From Flavilitoribacter nigricans DSM 23189 = NBRC 102662 (GTDB lineage: Bacteria > Bacteroidota > Bacteroidia > Chitinophagales > Saprospiraceae): 64,000 bases of DNA. The DNA lies in assembly GCF_002646595.1 (NCBI RefSeq), contig NZ_PDUD01000005.1, forward strand, positions 19,638 through 83,637, in the 5' to 3' direction. Position 1 is the stretch's first letter; every line of letters begins with the position of its first letter. The notes under the pieces were generated by a model, which was not told the DNA's origin, ran no database searches, and saw nothing but the letters and a program-made list of their open reading frames with translations. Shown here in pieces: positions 38,699-48,795 of this stretch. The position numbers and the translations under genes were made by a program.

Positions 38699-39090
38699 GC
38701 GTAGGTATTTTGGGGTTATAATACATTGGTTTGGTCTTCATATGGGGAAAGTTTATTTAGAGAATAGTTTAACTTGAGGTTCAACCTTAAAGAGCAGCAT
38801 TCCCGTGAGATAAGCCTCACTTTTCTGCAAATTGCCTATGTTTGATGGTTTGATGGCTGGATGGTCCCGACCCTTCGGGTACGGTCGCTACGCTCCAATT
38901 GATGGCTGTGACCGGGAAATGTTAACCATCAAACTATCCAACCATTTAAGCCATCGAACAATCGAGCCATTCAACATTCCCGGCATGGATTGTCTTCTAG
39001 TCCTTTTTCTTATTTGTCGACTAGAACCTCACGTTAGTTCAAGAACGCAGAGAAAGCGTCAATAGTCGAGGAATAAAACAGCAGCTAATG
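38699..39090. repeat. Intergenic region with inverted ATGG repeats
   Basis: From about 38839 to 38970 the ATGG-type repeats appear in both orientations: GATGGTTTGATGGCTGGATGG on the left, and ACCATCAAACTATCCAACCA on the right. Between them are a short ACCC-TTCG-GGGT-like hairpin and CGGTCGCTACGC. The rest has no gene. Confidence 0.7.
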
Positions 39091-39798
39091 CTATTCCTCC
39101 TCAAATGTTTCCAGTTCATCGCCCTGCAGGAGTCCCCATTGAGCTACCTTATAACCTAAACTTGCGTCATTGGTCACTCCGAACTCCTCCAGTTTACGCT
39201 TTATATTTTGTTTATGTTTATGAACTGTCTGGACACTGTAGGCGTCCTTATTATTGATTTTTTTCATAAAGTAAGCAATTTCCTTGGACCGAAAGCCTTG
39301 GATCATCAATGCAATAACCTGCAGTTCTGCCCGGGAGGATTTGAATTTTTCTTTCACTTTTTCAGCTTCACTTTCAATTGGTCTCTGGGGAGGAAGCCTT
39401 AAAATTTTAACCCTGGGATCAGTATGAATTTTTAAGATGATCTCGCATAGTTCATTAAAGTGGTTGCCTAGCTTGAAAATGTAAGCATTCGCTCCTACTT
39501 CTACCGTTTTCAGGGCGAAATGGTAGTCTAGCTTACCGCTTACAATGACTATATTTAAAGTCGGATCCTCCTTTTTCAGATCGGCAATTAATTTCAAGAA
39601 ACTACTATAAGGTTTAAAGATATCCAGCAGCAATATATCCACACTTCCTTTTCTCAGACGATTGGAAAGTTCTTCCGGATTGCGGGCCTTCCCCACAACC
39701 GTCATATCCGGCTGGTGCATAATGCTTTTCTGTAACAGATCGGCCAGCATGATATTATCCTCTGCAATAAAAACTCTAATCTTACTCATTGCTTTCAA
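39091..39798 (-). CDS. NarL-type response regulator paired with the TPR kinase
   Basis: The protein (235 aa) has a receiver domain with E13/D14 and phosphoacceptor D59 (DILLLDIFKP), then a LuxR-like helix-turn-helix near the end (FRSKEIAYFMKKINN, SVQTVHKHKQNIKRKLEEF). The HTH contains an extra loop compared with standard LuxR domains. It starts 1 bp after the kinase stop, so the pair is co-transcribed. The start may be M1 or M4 (39789). Downstream targets are not known; the DUF2589 operon and M19-like gene are candidates. Confidence 0.9.
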   Translation of the reverse strand: MKAMSKIRVFIAEDNIMLADLLQKSIMHQPDMTVVGKARNPEELSNRLRKGSVDILLLDIFKPYSSFLKLIADLKKEDPTLNIVIVSGKLDYHFALKTVEVGANAYIFKLGNHFNELCEIILKIHTDPRVKILRLPPQRPIESEAEKVKEKFKSSRAELQVIALMIQGFRSKEIAYFMKKINNKDAYSVQTVHKHKQNIKRKLEEFGVTNDASLGYKVAQWGLLQGDELETFEEE

Positions 39799-39799
39799 T

Positions 39800-41674
39800 T
39801 TAAATGATCAATGGTATCGTTATCGCAATAACGGTGCCCTTATCTCCGGAATTGACGTTCAATACACCAGCTGCATTATCCACCAGTTTTTTCACTATTT
39901 TCAGGCCGGAGCCTTCGTGTACGATTTTGGGATCGAACCCGCATCCATCATCTTCAATAAGCACACTCAATTCGTTTTTCCAAATATTGAGCTGGCAATT
40001 GATCTGCTCGGCATTTGCATGTTTGAGGGCATTATAAGTACAGTTGTTGATTATTTGGTACAAGCTAATACCCAAGCCTATCGGTACTTCAAGAGGAAGT
40101 TTGCCATTGATGCCCTGAGTTGAAAAGCTTACTTTAGGCACTTCAATTGCCCTTTTGATATCATGGAAAAGATTCCTGATCAGGACCAGCCAATTGAAAT
40201 CCTGTCTTTCCAGAAGTTGATCTACATTCCGGGCGACATCCTTTACCTTATCCAGTTCACTAATGATTTCAATAAATACGGTCAAGTCTACCTGATCCTT
40301 ATCCAGCTTGTCGATCGCGGTTTTCAACCGCTCATTGAGAAACCAAATTCTACCCGCAATTTCATTATGCACTTCATGACTCAATTTTTCAATAGCTTCT
40401 TTTTGCAATTTTGCCTGATCCAGGATTGACTTTTCCTGGCTCAAGCGCAATTTTTGTTCGAGGTCAGTAGCGGTTTTCTCCTTCTCAAGTTTTTGCTTCT
40501 TAAGTTCAGCAATTTCTTCATTCTTTTTCGACGTCTCCAGTTCATGCATCATGCTCAGCCTGAACTGCTGCTGATCCCGTTCCAGGAGTTTTCTTTTATT
40601 CCGTAATCTGATAATATAAATGAATCCCAAGAGCAAGCATGACAAAAAAACCGAACTTGCAGAAGTGATCTGAAAGACGCGCTTCTTTCGCTCTTCTTCC
40701 AGCGCATTAATACTTTTATTGAGGAAATCCAGATAAGTTTCATCCAGAATACTCTTGCCGGAACGATTGAATACCTGAATAGCCAGCTGGTACTGTTCCC
40801 GGGCTTCCTTGATATCTGATCTGGCGATAGCAATTTTACTGAGATTGAAGAAGGCGTCCAATTCCAGTCTGGGATCATTCACTTCTCTGGCGTATTGTAA
40901 GGAAGTGTCAAAATAAGGCGTAGCCAGATCGTACTGCTGGGCGGTGTAATGGATGGCGCCTAAAAGGTTATAGGCTCTCGCCTGGCCAAAGGAGCTATTG
41001 ACTGCCCGGTATTGTTGAATGGCGTCCGATAGATAAGCTTTGGCTTGCAGCATGCTATCCTGCCGATAATAAAGATCGGCCAGATTATAAGCGCAGACCC
41101 CATCTTTATAAGTATCACGCTCCCTTAGAAAATACGCTCTGGCACGCAGCAGGGTTTCTTTGGCAAGTTCGATCTGACCGATGTAGCGATATCCATTAGC
41201 GAGTGAAATAGCAGAAGTATACAGATTGTATTCATCTCCCTCTTTTTCAAAGATGTCAACTGATTGCCGGGCATATTTAACCTGGCTGTAGTATTCGCCC
41301 TTATTGCCTTCTAAAATAGCAATGTACCGGAGTACCATAGCCTGCCAATAATCCCTATCGTCGTCCGGAACTTTCTGAAACAGATCCAAAGCAATTTGAT
41401 AATCCAGGAATGCATCCAGCCATTGTCCCCGCAGGTCTTTAGCAAAAGCCGTGACAAATTGTAACCTGGCACCTGCAAGGGGGCAAGCATTGATTTCTTT
41501 TTCTGCAGCGAGCTGGTCAAGCAAGGAATCAGCTTGCATACTATTCCCGGCCATTAACAAGCTATCCACAAATTCAATGCTATCAATATATTGGCGGCAA
41601 TCGAGGGGAGTAGATTGGGCCATCACCGTGTTAACTGCGAAGAGGAGAGCGAGAAATAGCAGCGACTTCCTCAT
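39800..41674 (-). CDS. TPR-containing sensor histidine kinase, NarX/DesK-like
   Basis: The protein (624 aa) has a signal peptide, then about 300 residues of TPR repeats in the periplasm. A single membrane helix follows near residues 335-355, with a coiled coil and a HisKA_3-like DHp domain with H433 in LSHEVHNEIAGRIW. The ATP-binding domain has NNCTYNALKHANA, EDDGCGF and GSGLKIVKKLVDNA. Such kinases phosphorylate NarL-type regulators. The next gene starts 1 bp downstream. The signal it senses is not known; periplasmic TPRs suggest a protein or peptide ligand. Confidence 0.9.
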   Translation of the reverse strand: MRKSLLFLALLFAVNTVMAQSTPLDCRQYIDSIEFVDSLLMAGNSMQADSLLDQLAAEKEINACPLAGARLQFVTAFAKDLRGQWLDAFLDYQIALDLFQKVPDDDRDYWQAMVLRYIAILEGNKGEYYSQVKYARQSVDIFEKEGDEYNLYTSAISLANGYRYIGQIELAKETLLRARAYFLRERDTYKDGVCAYNLADLYYRQDSMLQAKAYLSDAIQQYRAVNSSFGQARAYNLLGAIHYTAQQYDLATPYFDTSLQYAREVNDPRLELDAFFNLSKIAIARSDIKEAREQYQLAIQVFNRSGKSILDETYLDFLNKSINALEEERKKRVFQITSASSVFLSCLLLGFIYIIRLRNKRKLLERDQQQFRLSMMHELETSKKNEEIAELKKQKLEKEKTATDLEQKLRLSQEKSILDQAKLQKEAIEKLSHEVHNEIAGRIWFLNERLKTAIDKLDKDQVDLTVFIEIISELDKVKDVARNVDQLLERQDFNWLVLIRNLFHDIKRAIEVPKVSFSTQGINGKLPLEVPIGLGISLYQIINNCTYNALKHANAEQINCQLNIWKNELSVLIEDDGCGFDPKIVHEGSGLKIVKKLVDNAAGVLNVNSGDKGTVIAITIPLII

Positions 41675-41747
41675 ACTGGGTTTGTTTTTTGAAGAGCGTT
41701 TGGAAGGACCGGCAGTGGTGATGAACCCCTGCCGGATCTTGACTTAA

Positions 41748-42053
41748 TTATTTGTGTGGGTTATCTGGACCGGTCTTTGCATTTTTATCACCTCCCGTTG
41801 TTTCGTTTTCGTCTTCCGCAGCGGGTAAGCCCTTACTGGTTGAAGCAGGTTTTTCCTTTTTTTCCTGCTTTTTAGGAGTAATTACACCTTCCTCCAGTTT
41901 AGGCGCTGCAAATCTGAAGATTTGCTCCAGCCTAAATACATGTGGGAGAAGGAGAAAAATAGTTTGCAGCCCTCCCATAGAGTCAACACCTACCGTTTGC
42001 ACAGCAGAGAGCTTGAAGGGATTCACTTCCATTTGAACGACATAGTTTCTCAT
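41748..42053 (-). CDS. Small protein with charged C-terminal tail
   Basis: The protein (101 aa) has an N-terminal segment MRNYVVQMEVNPFKLSAVQT, a hydrophobic stretch (LQTIFLLLPHVF) and a lysine/glutamate-rich disordered tail. I recognise no family. It starts the leftward cluster, 73 bp before the TPR kinase, and could be co-transcribed with it. It may be a regulator or partner of the kinase; this is speculation from position. Confidence 0.55.
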   Translation of the reverse strand: MRNYVVQMEVNPFKLSAVQTVGVDSMGGLQTIFLLLPHVFRLEQIFRFAAPKLEEGVITPKKQEKKEKPASTSKGLPAAEDENETTGGDKNAKTGPDNPHK

Positions 42054-42187
42054 GATAATTGAGGTTTATTGATGGTGAATGGAGGGATTATTTATTTATT
42101 TTTTCTCTTTTCTGTAACTCGTTTTTCTTTATCGATTACAAAGATGGGACATTGATAATTAGCAAGAGTACCAAAATCTTACGCTAT

Positions 42188-42209
42188 CACTACCTATTTT
42201 TAGGTAGTG
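42188..42209. promoter_or_regulatory. 9-bp hairpin CACTACCTA/TAGGTAGTG
   Basis: CACTACCTA and TAGGTAGTG form a perfect stem around TTTT. It lies between hsdR and the small-protein gene, which both run left. It could be a terminator (for hsdR) or a regulator site upstream of the small protein; CACTACCTA recurs at 37901. Confidence 0.5.
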
Positions 42210-42276
42210 GAATAGGATTGATGATTGAATTAAAGATAACAATAATTTGAAGCTTGCTGCAACCAAAAACCGGCAA

Positions 42277-45200
42277 CTAACCCTGCCCCCCGAACCGATA
42301 CAACAAATCACTTACCGCCAGGTGGATCCCATTATTCATTCTGGTCTTTGTTTCGTAATCGATGATACCACCTTGGAAATCCCGTTCCAGGCTATTGACC
42401 CGGCCCAATAAGACGATGACCTCTTTTTCCAGAGCCGGGTTATTTACGACTTCTATTTCCAGTTCATCCAACAATTGCCGGGTGTGGCCGGAGGATAGTA
42501 CATTTTTATAGTGACGTAATTTCTCCCCGGCATCCATCGAAACGGGGGTACTGGGGCGGTATAAAGGCAAAAACTTTTTAAGCTTAACCCGTTCAATACC
42601 GAAGGCAGCCAATTGGCCGGAATTCACGGCCTGCAGGAGTTGGTTAGCTTCCGTTTCATCCATCTCCACCGTCAGTAAGACACTGCCCTTTTCCTTAAGC
42701 AGGATGCTGATCTTTTCCGACAGGCCCAGCTCTTCCTCCAATTGCGCAATGAGCTGGAGGATCGCCTCGTTGGAAAAGGTGTCGTAATCTCCCGACAGCT
42801 CCAGCTCTATTTGCTGTTTCTGCTTGTAAACGGGTGCCGGCTCAGCGGCCAGCGCGGTTGGTTGTTGCGGTAGATTTTTAATCAGGCTCTCCCCGGGAGA
42901 TACCTGGATATCATCGGCTGTAGGGTCCCCCATGCCTTCGTCGAATACTTTGACAAACTCCACGATCTTATCCGAAATGCGTTCTTCGGCGGCTTCGCTT
43001 TCAAAAAAGCCGGGCGGTTCGAGCTGCATGGCTTCGATAACACTGGGCAGGGGCCGTTTGCCGGTGTAGATGAAATCCTTGATCGCCATCAACAGCTTAT
43101 TCGCGTTGAGCTTTTCGGTTTTTGCCAGGTCCTCAAAGGCGATCTGCTTTTCCTCCGTCCAGAAGGTGTCGAATGCCGCCGGAATATCTTCCGCATCTTT
43201 GATATGGGGCATATGCCGATCGATAAATTTCTGGATGAGCTCTTTTTTGCTGTGCAGTTCGACCTCACCGCCCAGCAAGTCGTCAATTTCTTTCCGCTTT
43301 TTGGCCTGATCTCGCTTTTTCGTATTGTGCAGATCTCCTAATAATTTCAGGATATAGGCCACATTGATCTCCACCCGCTGGATCAGTTCGATCTCAAAAT
43401 CCAGATCATTGAGGATGGACTCTTTCTGTTTACTGCGATCTTCCCGGACCTTGCGGTAGAGGTCGAGGTATTTGCTCTTGTAATCGGCGAATTCCTGGGG
43501 ATCGATGCCGAGTTCCTCGGCGTCAAATTCATCGAAACCCGACATGATGTTATTCAGGCGGACCAGTTCCCGAAAAGCCTTAATGAATGCCGCTTCATCG
43601 TTTTCGGTTTCCAGTTCGTCGACACTGGTGATGTCGGGTACAATTGCTTTCAGATTTTCGACGGCCTCGGCAAACTCACCCAGATAATGGGTGTAGGGCT
43701 CTAAAAGGATTTCCTCGACCGGCGTTTTATTGGAGAACATCTTGATGGCCTCATCCGTAGCCGACCGCAAATTGCGGAAGCAGTAGATGATCCCGTGGTG
43801 TTTTTTGGTATTGATGATGCGATTGGTCCTCGAAAAGGCCTGGATCAAACCGTGTTGCTTCAGGTTTTTATCCACGTACATCGTATTGATCTTCTTGGCG
43901 TCAAAACCCGTCAAGAACATATTGACCACCAGTAAAATATCAATCCGATGCGGATGATAGACGGAAGCAAATTTGTCCTTTTCCCGATTCTTCAGCTTTT
44001 GACCAATGTCCTTATAATAATCATAGAACAGCTTGCTGTCTTTGGTCGAAAATTTCGTTTTAAACATTTCGTTGTAATCCGCGATATAGGATTCCAACTT
44101 ATCCCGGCTGTGCGTATTCACCCGCCTACTTTCATCAAACGCCTCCATCGAATCGGGGATATTACCCTCTTCCACATCGGTGTCCTCCTCATTGGTGCGG
44201 TAGGAAAAGATGGTAACGATCCTCAGATCGTGTTCTCCCCTTAGCTTTTTGGCCTGAAAGAGGTCGTAATACTTCATCAGGATATCAATACTACTGACGC
44301 AAAAAATGGCCGAGAAGGTCCGGTCCCGCGTTTTGCTGTCGTGGTGCCGAATGATAAAATCCGTAATGATCTCCAGCCGGGCGTCCGCCTCCAGCACCTC
44401 TTTCGCTTCGATGGCCTCGACCAGTATATCCGGCTTTTCCCTGCTTTCCTCTTTTTCCTTGAACGTTTTGTAATAGTCCACCGAAAACTTCAGGACATTC
44501 TCATCCCGGATGGCATCGGGCAATACATACTGGTGGAGTCGTTTGTCAAAAAGATCCTTGGTGGTGCGCTTCCCCAGTTCGTTGCGGGTAGCATTTTTGG
44601 CGAATATAGGCGTACCCGTAAAGCCAAACATCTGGTGCGAATGAAAAAACTCCTTGATGCGCCGGTGGGTCTCTCCAAACTGACTGCGGTGGCATTCATC
44701 AAAAATGAAAACGATGTGCTTTTTCTGCAGCGGCTTCAGTTGGTGATTATAAGTGTTTTTAAGAATAGCCCGGTTGAGTTTCTGGATGGTCGTGACGATC
44801 AGGTCGTTTTGTTTGAGCTCCCCGTTTTTGGGATCCCGGTAAGTATCGGTGAGCTGCTGGACCAAAACTTTAGTATTGTCCGAGCTGTCCACACTGCCTT
44901 TCTGAAAACCGTCGAACTCCCGGATGGTCTGGCTGTCCAGATCTTTCCGGTCCACCACGAAAACCACCTTATGAACCTTAGGCAACTTGATGAGGATCTG
45001 ACTGGCTTTAAAACTCGTGAGCGTTTTGCCCGAACCCGTCGTATGCCAGATATAGCCATTCTTATCGCTGTTCTGTACCCGATCGATAATTGCCTCCACC
45101 GCGTGGAACTGGTACGGCCGCAGCACCATCAACGTCCGTGTGGTCTGATGCAGCACAATGTACTTACAGATCATCTTGGACAAATGGCACTTCTCCAAAA

Positions 45201-45849
45201 AAGCATCCGCGAAGTCGGTGAGTGAGGAGATCTTATTATTGTCTGCGTCCGCCCAGAAGTTGGTGAATTTATAAGGCAATAGCTGCTCGCCACTATTGGC
45301 CAGGTACTTGGTATTGACCCCATTGCTGATGACAAACAGTTGCACATACTGAAACAAACCCCAGGACGACCAGAACGAATGCCGCTTGTAGCGATTGATC
45401 TGGTTGAAGGCCTCCTTCATTTCCAGGCCCCGGCGTTTGAGCTCGATCTGTACCAGCGGCAGACCGTTGATGAGCAGGGTGACATCGTAGCGGTTTTTGT
45501 AGGTGCCCTGGTCCATCGTCACCTGGCGGGTAACCTGGAACTGATTGCGGCACCAATGCTCGATATTCAACAATTGCAGATAGCCCGTATCGCCGTCATC
45601 CCGGAGGTAGGCCATTCGCTCCCGCAGGGTCTTCGCCCGGTCAAAGACATCTCCCTTATCGAGTTGGTGCAGCACCTGCTTGAACTCCGTGGCGCTCAGG
45701 CTGAGCTTATTGTGGAGCTCCAGTTGGGTCTTCAGATTGGCGAGCAGGGCAGCTTCATCAGGAATGGCCACCCAGGTATAGCCGAGCGTAGCGGTGAGCT
45801 GCTCGACTAGCTTTTTTTCTAATATTTCTTCGGATTCAGTTTTGCTCAT
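42277..45849 (-). CDS. hsdR: Type I restriction enzyme R subunit
   Basis: The protein (1190 aa) is the motor and nuclease of a type I restriction enzyme. The nuclease motif lies near residue 120-140 (YDVTLLINGLPLVQIELKRR). The helicase has Walker A HTTGSGKT near 270, DEAD-type DECHRSQFG, and later motifs including GTPIF and FLTGFDAKK. The C-terminus is helical and binds the methylase. The length is normal. It is the last gene in hsdM-hsdS-hsdR order on the minus strand, 22 bp after hsdS. Together they cut unmodified DNA. Confidence 0.95.
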   Translation of the reverse strand: MSKTESEEILEKKLVEQLTATLGYTWVAIPDEAALLANLKTQLELHNKLSLSATEFKQVLHQLDKGDVFDRAKTLRERMAYLRDDGDTGYLQLLNIEHWCRNQFQVTRQVTMDQGTYKNRYDVTLLINGLPLVQIELKRRGLEMKEAFNQINRYKRHSFWSSWGLFQYVQLFVISNGVNTKYLANSGEQLLPYKFTNFWADADNNKISSLTDFADAFLEKCHLSKMICKYIVLHQTTRTLMVLRPYQFHAVEAIIDRVQNSDKNGYIWHTTGSGKTLTSFKASQILIKLPKVHKVVFVVDRKDLDSQTIREFDGFQKGSVDSSDNTKVLVQQLTDTYRDPKNGELKQNDLIVTTIQKLNRAILKNTYNHQLKPLQKKHIVFIFDECHRSQFGETHRRIKEFFHSHQMFGFTGTPIFAKNATRNELGKRTTKDLFDKRLHQYVLPDAIRDENVLKFSVDYYKTFKEKEESREKPDILVEAIEAKEVLEADARLEIITDFIIRHHDSKTRDRTFSAIFCVSSIDILMKYYDLFQAKKLRGEHDLRIVTIFSYRTNEEDTDVEEGNIPDSMEAFDESRRVNTHSRDKLESYIADYNEMFKTKFSTKDSKLFYDYYKDIGQKLKNREKDKFASVYHPHRIDILLVVNMFLTGFDAKKINTMYVDKNLKQHGLIQAFSRTNRIINTKKHHGIIYCFRNLRSATDEAIKMFSNKTPVEEILLEPYTHYLGEFAEAVENLKAIVPDITSVDELETENDEAAFIKAFRELVRLNNIMSGFDEFDAEELGIDPQEFADYKSKYLDLYRKVREDRSKQKESILNDLDFEIELIQRVEINVAYILKLLGDLHNTKKRDQAKKRKEIDDLLGGEVELHSKKELIQKFIDRHMPHIKDAEDIPAAFDTFWTEEKQIAFEDLAKTEKLNANKLLMAIKDFIYTGKRPLPSVIEAMQLEPPGFFESEAAEERISDKIVEFVKVFDEGMGDPTADDIQVSPGESLIKNLPQQPTALAAEPAPVYKQKQQIELELSGDYDTFSNEAILQLIAQLEEELGLSEKISILLKEKGSVLLTVEMDETEANQLLQAVNSGQLAAFGIERVKLKKFLPLYRPSTPVSMDAGEKLRHYKNVLSSGHTRQLLDELEIEVVNNPALEKEVIVLLGRVNSLERDFQGGIIDYETKTRMNNGIHLAVSDLLYRFGGQG

Positions 45850-45871
45850 GGGGTCCGGTTGGGTGTTTTAG

Positions 45872-47167
45872 CTATACGAACATTTTTTGGAGTAGCCCTT
45901 TTTTGAAGGTTTGTAAATCCTCTAAACTGATAAAAACTCGGTCTGTTTTTTCATCAAGAGAAGTCAAAAATTTTACAATTTTTTGTTGTTCTCTTAAACA
46001 TGGTAAAATCAGATTTACCTTTGATAAATTGGTTTTAGAAATCCCAAGTACAGAAATACCAGTTGCAAGCTTCATAATCTGCAATCGAACAAAATGGGAT
46101 TGTAGTAAGTATCCTTTAAATCCTGGAACAGTTTGTTTTCCTTTATCACGTACTAGATGAGTATGTAATCCTGCGATCAATCGCTCTCCGTTGAGATTCC
46201 TAACTTCAATGGCTTTTCCGATATCATTGTAATCTTCGGATGCATCTGCGATGATTAGGTCACCCTCCTGGCAAAAGTTTTTTTGTGAAATTTTGGATAG
46301 ATCTACGTCTGCATTTACATATGGTACTTGTTCTTTATTTAAATCCAAATTAGATTTGAATTTCGTATGAATATCACCGTAATGAATGTTTTTCACTTGT
46401 CCTTCCTCATAATTCAATAGACTTCTCGAAAAAGAATTTGTACTGAGAAAATTAAACACTTCACCAAATTTCCGCTCCTCCCAATCCGGAAACGCCTTCC
46501 CCCCCTCATCCCGAAACCGGATCTCCTGCTTAAAAATTTGTTGCATCACGCCTTTTTTATAGGCTTCCAGGAGGGCTTTCTTTTGGGTGAGTTGTTGGAT
46601 TTTGGTGTCTATGGCGGTGAGGAAGTGGGCGATTTTCTGTTGTTCGGGGAGGGTGGGTAAGAAGAATTTAAAATCTCCTATTTGCTGTAAATTTAAATTT
46701 GGTTGAGCACCCACACTTATGCTTTGGTAGATATACTTATTCATTACTCTAGACTGTAAAATCTGTAGAGTAAAATTAAGAATCTGAGGATTTCTTAAAC
46801 GAATTATTGCAAGAGCTTGATTTGTATTTGCAGGCAAAATCTCTTTTGTGACAATTCCAAGTTTCCCAATTGTTGCTCCTGCAATGGCAAATAATACATC
46901 ATTCTTTTCTAAAATGGACCTTTTTAAATCTTTAAAGTGAACCTTTTCATCAATGAAGAGGCACTTCTGTATATTGATATTAATCCCTTCCAAGCTTTCG
47001 ATTTTCACATAATTGACACCTGATTTTGAGAAGTATTTAGGTGTTGTACCTTTTGTGATGAGGCTAGATATGTCTTTCAACCGAACTACTTTCCACTCTC
47101 CCTGAAACCCCGGAAACCGCAACACCGGCACCATCTTATTTTTCGTCTTTACCATATCCAACATCAT
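45872..47167 (-). CDS. hsdS: Type I restriction enzyme specificity subunit
   Basis: The protein (431 aa) sets the DNA recognition site. It has two target-recognition domains, about residues 10-165 and 220-385, each followed by a conserved helical spacer (LPEQQKIAHFLTAIDTKI and LREQQKIVKFLTSLDEKT). The two recognition domains are encoded by AT-rich DNA while the spacer DNA is GC-richer, as expected if recognition domains have been exchanged. The start overlaps the hsdM stop by one base (TAATG), so translation is probably coupled. The recognised sequence cannot be read from it. Confidence 0.95.
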   Translation of the reverse strand: MMLDMVKTKNKMVPVLRFPGFQGEWKVVRLKDISSLITKGTTPKYFSKSGVNYVKIESLEGININIQKCLFIDEKVHFKDLKRSILEKNDVLFAIAGATIGKLGIVTKEILPANTNQALAIIRLRNPQILNFTLQILQSRVMNKYIYQSISVGAQPNLNLQQIGDFKFFLPTLPEQQKIAHFLTAIDTKIQQLTQKKALLEAYKKGVMQQIFKQEIRFRDEGGKAFPDWEERKFGEVFNFLSTNSFSRSLLNYEEGQVKNIHYGDIHTKFKSNLDLNKEQVPYVNADVDLSKISQKNFCQEGDLIIADASEDYNDIGKAIEVRNLNGERLIAGLHTHLVRDKGKQTVPGFKGYLLQSHFVRLQIMKLATGISVLGISKTNLSKVNLILPCLREQQKIVKFLTSLDEKTDRVFISLEDLQTFKKGLLQKMFV

Positions 47168-48795
47168 TAAAAAGGCGTTTCAATACCCAGTTCCTGACAA
47201 AATCCGGCAATCGTCTGATCCGTCGCTTCCATTTCCACATTCAGCCGCTTCAAAGCCGCCGACACCTCCGCCAGATCGACCGGTTCCTCCTCTTCGAAGG
47301 TATCCACGTAGCGCGGGATATTGAGGTTATAATCATTTTCGGCGATCTCCTCCAGCGTAGCGACGTAGCTATACTTTTCGATCGCCTGCCGGTCCCGGTA
47401 GGTGTAGATGATCTTATCGACCTGTTCGTCCGAGAGGCGGTTCTGATTTTTTTCCTTTTCAAACTCCTGGCTGGCGTCGATAAACAGCACATTCTCCCCT
47501 TCCTCGCGGCATTTCTTAAAAACCAGGATACAAGTCGGGATACTCGTACCGTAGAAGATATTAGCCGGCAGTCCGATGACGGCATCCAGGTAGTTGCGGT
47601 CTTTGATGAGGTACTCCCGGATATGCGCCTCCGAGGAGCCCCGGAACAAAGCGCCGTGCGGCAGCACACAAGCCATGGCGCCATTTTCGTGCAGATGATG
47701 GATCATGTGTTGCACGAAGGCGAAGTCCGCCTTGGTGCGCGGCGCCAGTTTGCCGTACTGACTAAAGCGATCGTCGGTCATAAAGACCTGGCTTTGCGAC
47801 CAATTCGCCGAGAAGGGTGGATTGGCCACCACCGCCTCCGCCCGCAGATCCTGGTGGTGGGGCGCCGGATGCTCCAGCGTATCATCATTATGGATATCGA
47901 ACTTCGAAAAATGCACCCCGTGCAGGATCATATTCATCCGGCAGAGGTTGTAGGTAGTTGGGTTTTGTTCCTGTCCGTAGAAGTCGTCCACCTTCGCCTC
48001 TTTCGCAACCCGCAGCAACAAAGAGCCCGAGCCGCAGGTCGGGTCGTAGACCGACCGAAGCCGGGTTTTGCCGGTCGTGACGATCCGGGCGAGGATCTTG
48101 GAGACCTGCTGCGGTGTATAGAATTCCCCCGCTTTTTTGCCCGCTCCACTGGCAAATTCACCAATGAGGTATTCGTAGGCATCGCCCAGTACATCGGCAT
48201 CCACTTCGTCGAGTTTGAAATCAATTTTCGACAGGTTGCGGAGTACATCCACGATAATCTTATTACGGGCCTTGACGGTCCGTCCCAGTTTGGTGGAATT
48301 AAGGTTGATATCTTCGAAGAGATTGATAAAATCTTTTTCACTATCGGTACCCTGGGTGCTGTTCTCGATATGGCGCAGCACATCGCGCAGGTCTTCCAGG
48401 ATGAAATTGTCGGCAGTGGTGGCATCCTCGTCTTCCTCCTCTGTACCAGTTTCATCTACCGGCACCGCTTCAGCCTTGGCCGTACCGCGAGCCACGAGGG
48501 TACTGAACAGTTCGGAAGGCTTCAGGAAATACCCCAGGGATTTCAGGGCCTTGGTACGCATGACGTCCAGGTAGCGGTCCCCTTCGTCGGTACCTTCCGG
48601 AATAGCCGTATAGGATTTGATGGGTGCTCTTTCCAGTTGCTTATCGGCAAAGTCGAGCATCCGTTCGGAAAGGTATTTGAAAAAGATAAAGCCGAGGATG
48701 TAGTTGCGGTATTCGTCCGCGTTCATCTTGCTGCGCAGGGCGTCAGCGATGTTCCAGAGTTGTTTTTCGAGATGTTTTTTGTGTGCTTCGGACAT
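47167..48795 (-). CDS. hsdM: Type I restriction enzyme M subunit
   Basis: The protein (542 aa) is an N6-adenine methyltransferase. The N-terminal HsdM helical domain (LWNIADALRSKMNADEYRNY) is followed by the SAM-binding motif (DPTCGSGSLLL) and catalytic NPPF (VANPPFSANWS). The N-terminus is most like the EcoR124-type (type IC) family. It is the first gene of the operon. With HsdS it protects host DNA. The upstream region 48796-49262 contains two hairpins and could hold the promoter. Confidence 0.95.
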   Translation of the reverse strand: MSEAHKKHLEKQLWNIADALRSKMNADEYRNYILGFIFFKYLSERMLDFADKQLERAPIKSYTAIPEGTDEGDRYLDVMRTKALKSLGYFLKPSELFSTLVARGTAKAEAVPVDETGTEEEDEDATTADNFILEDLRDVLRHIENSTQGTDSEKDFINLFEDINLNSTKLGRTVKARNKIIVDVLRNLSKIDFKLDEVDADVLGDAYEYLIGEFASGAGKKAGEFYTPQQVSKILARIVTTGKTRLRSVYDPTCGSGSLLLRVAKEAKVDDFYGQEQNPTTYNLCRMNMILHGVHFSKFDIHNDDTLEHPAPHHQDLRAEAVVANPPFSANWSQSQVFMTDDRFSQYGKLAPRTKADFAFVQHMIHHLHENGAMACVLPHGALFRGSSEAHIREYLIKDRNYLDAVIGLPANIFYGTSIPTCILVFKKCREEGENVLFIDASQEFEKEKNQNRLSDEQVDKIIYTYRDRQAIEKYSYVATLEEIAENDYNLNIPRYVDTFEEEEPVDLAEVSAALKRLNVEMEATDQTIAGFCQELGIETPF

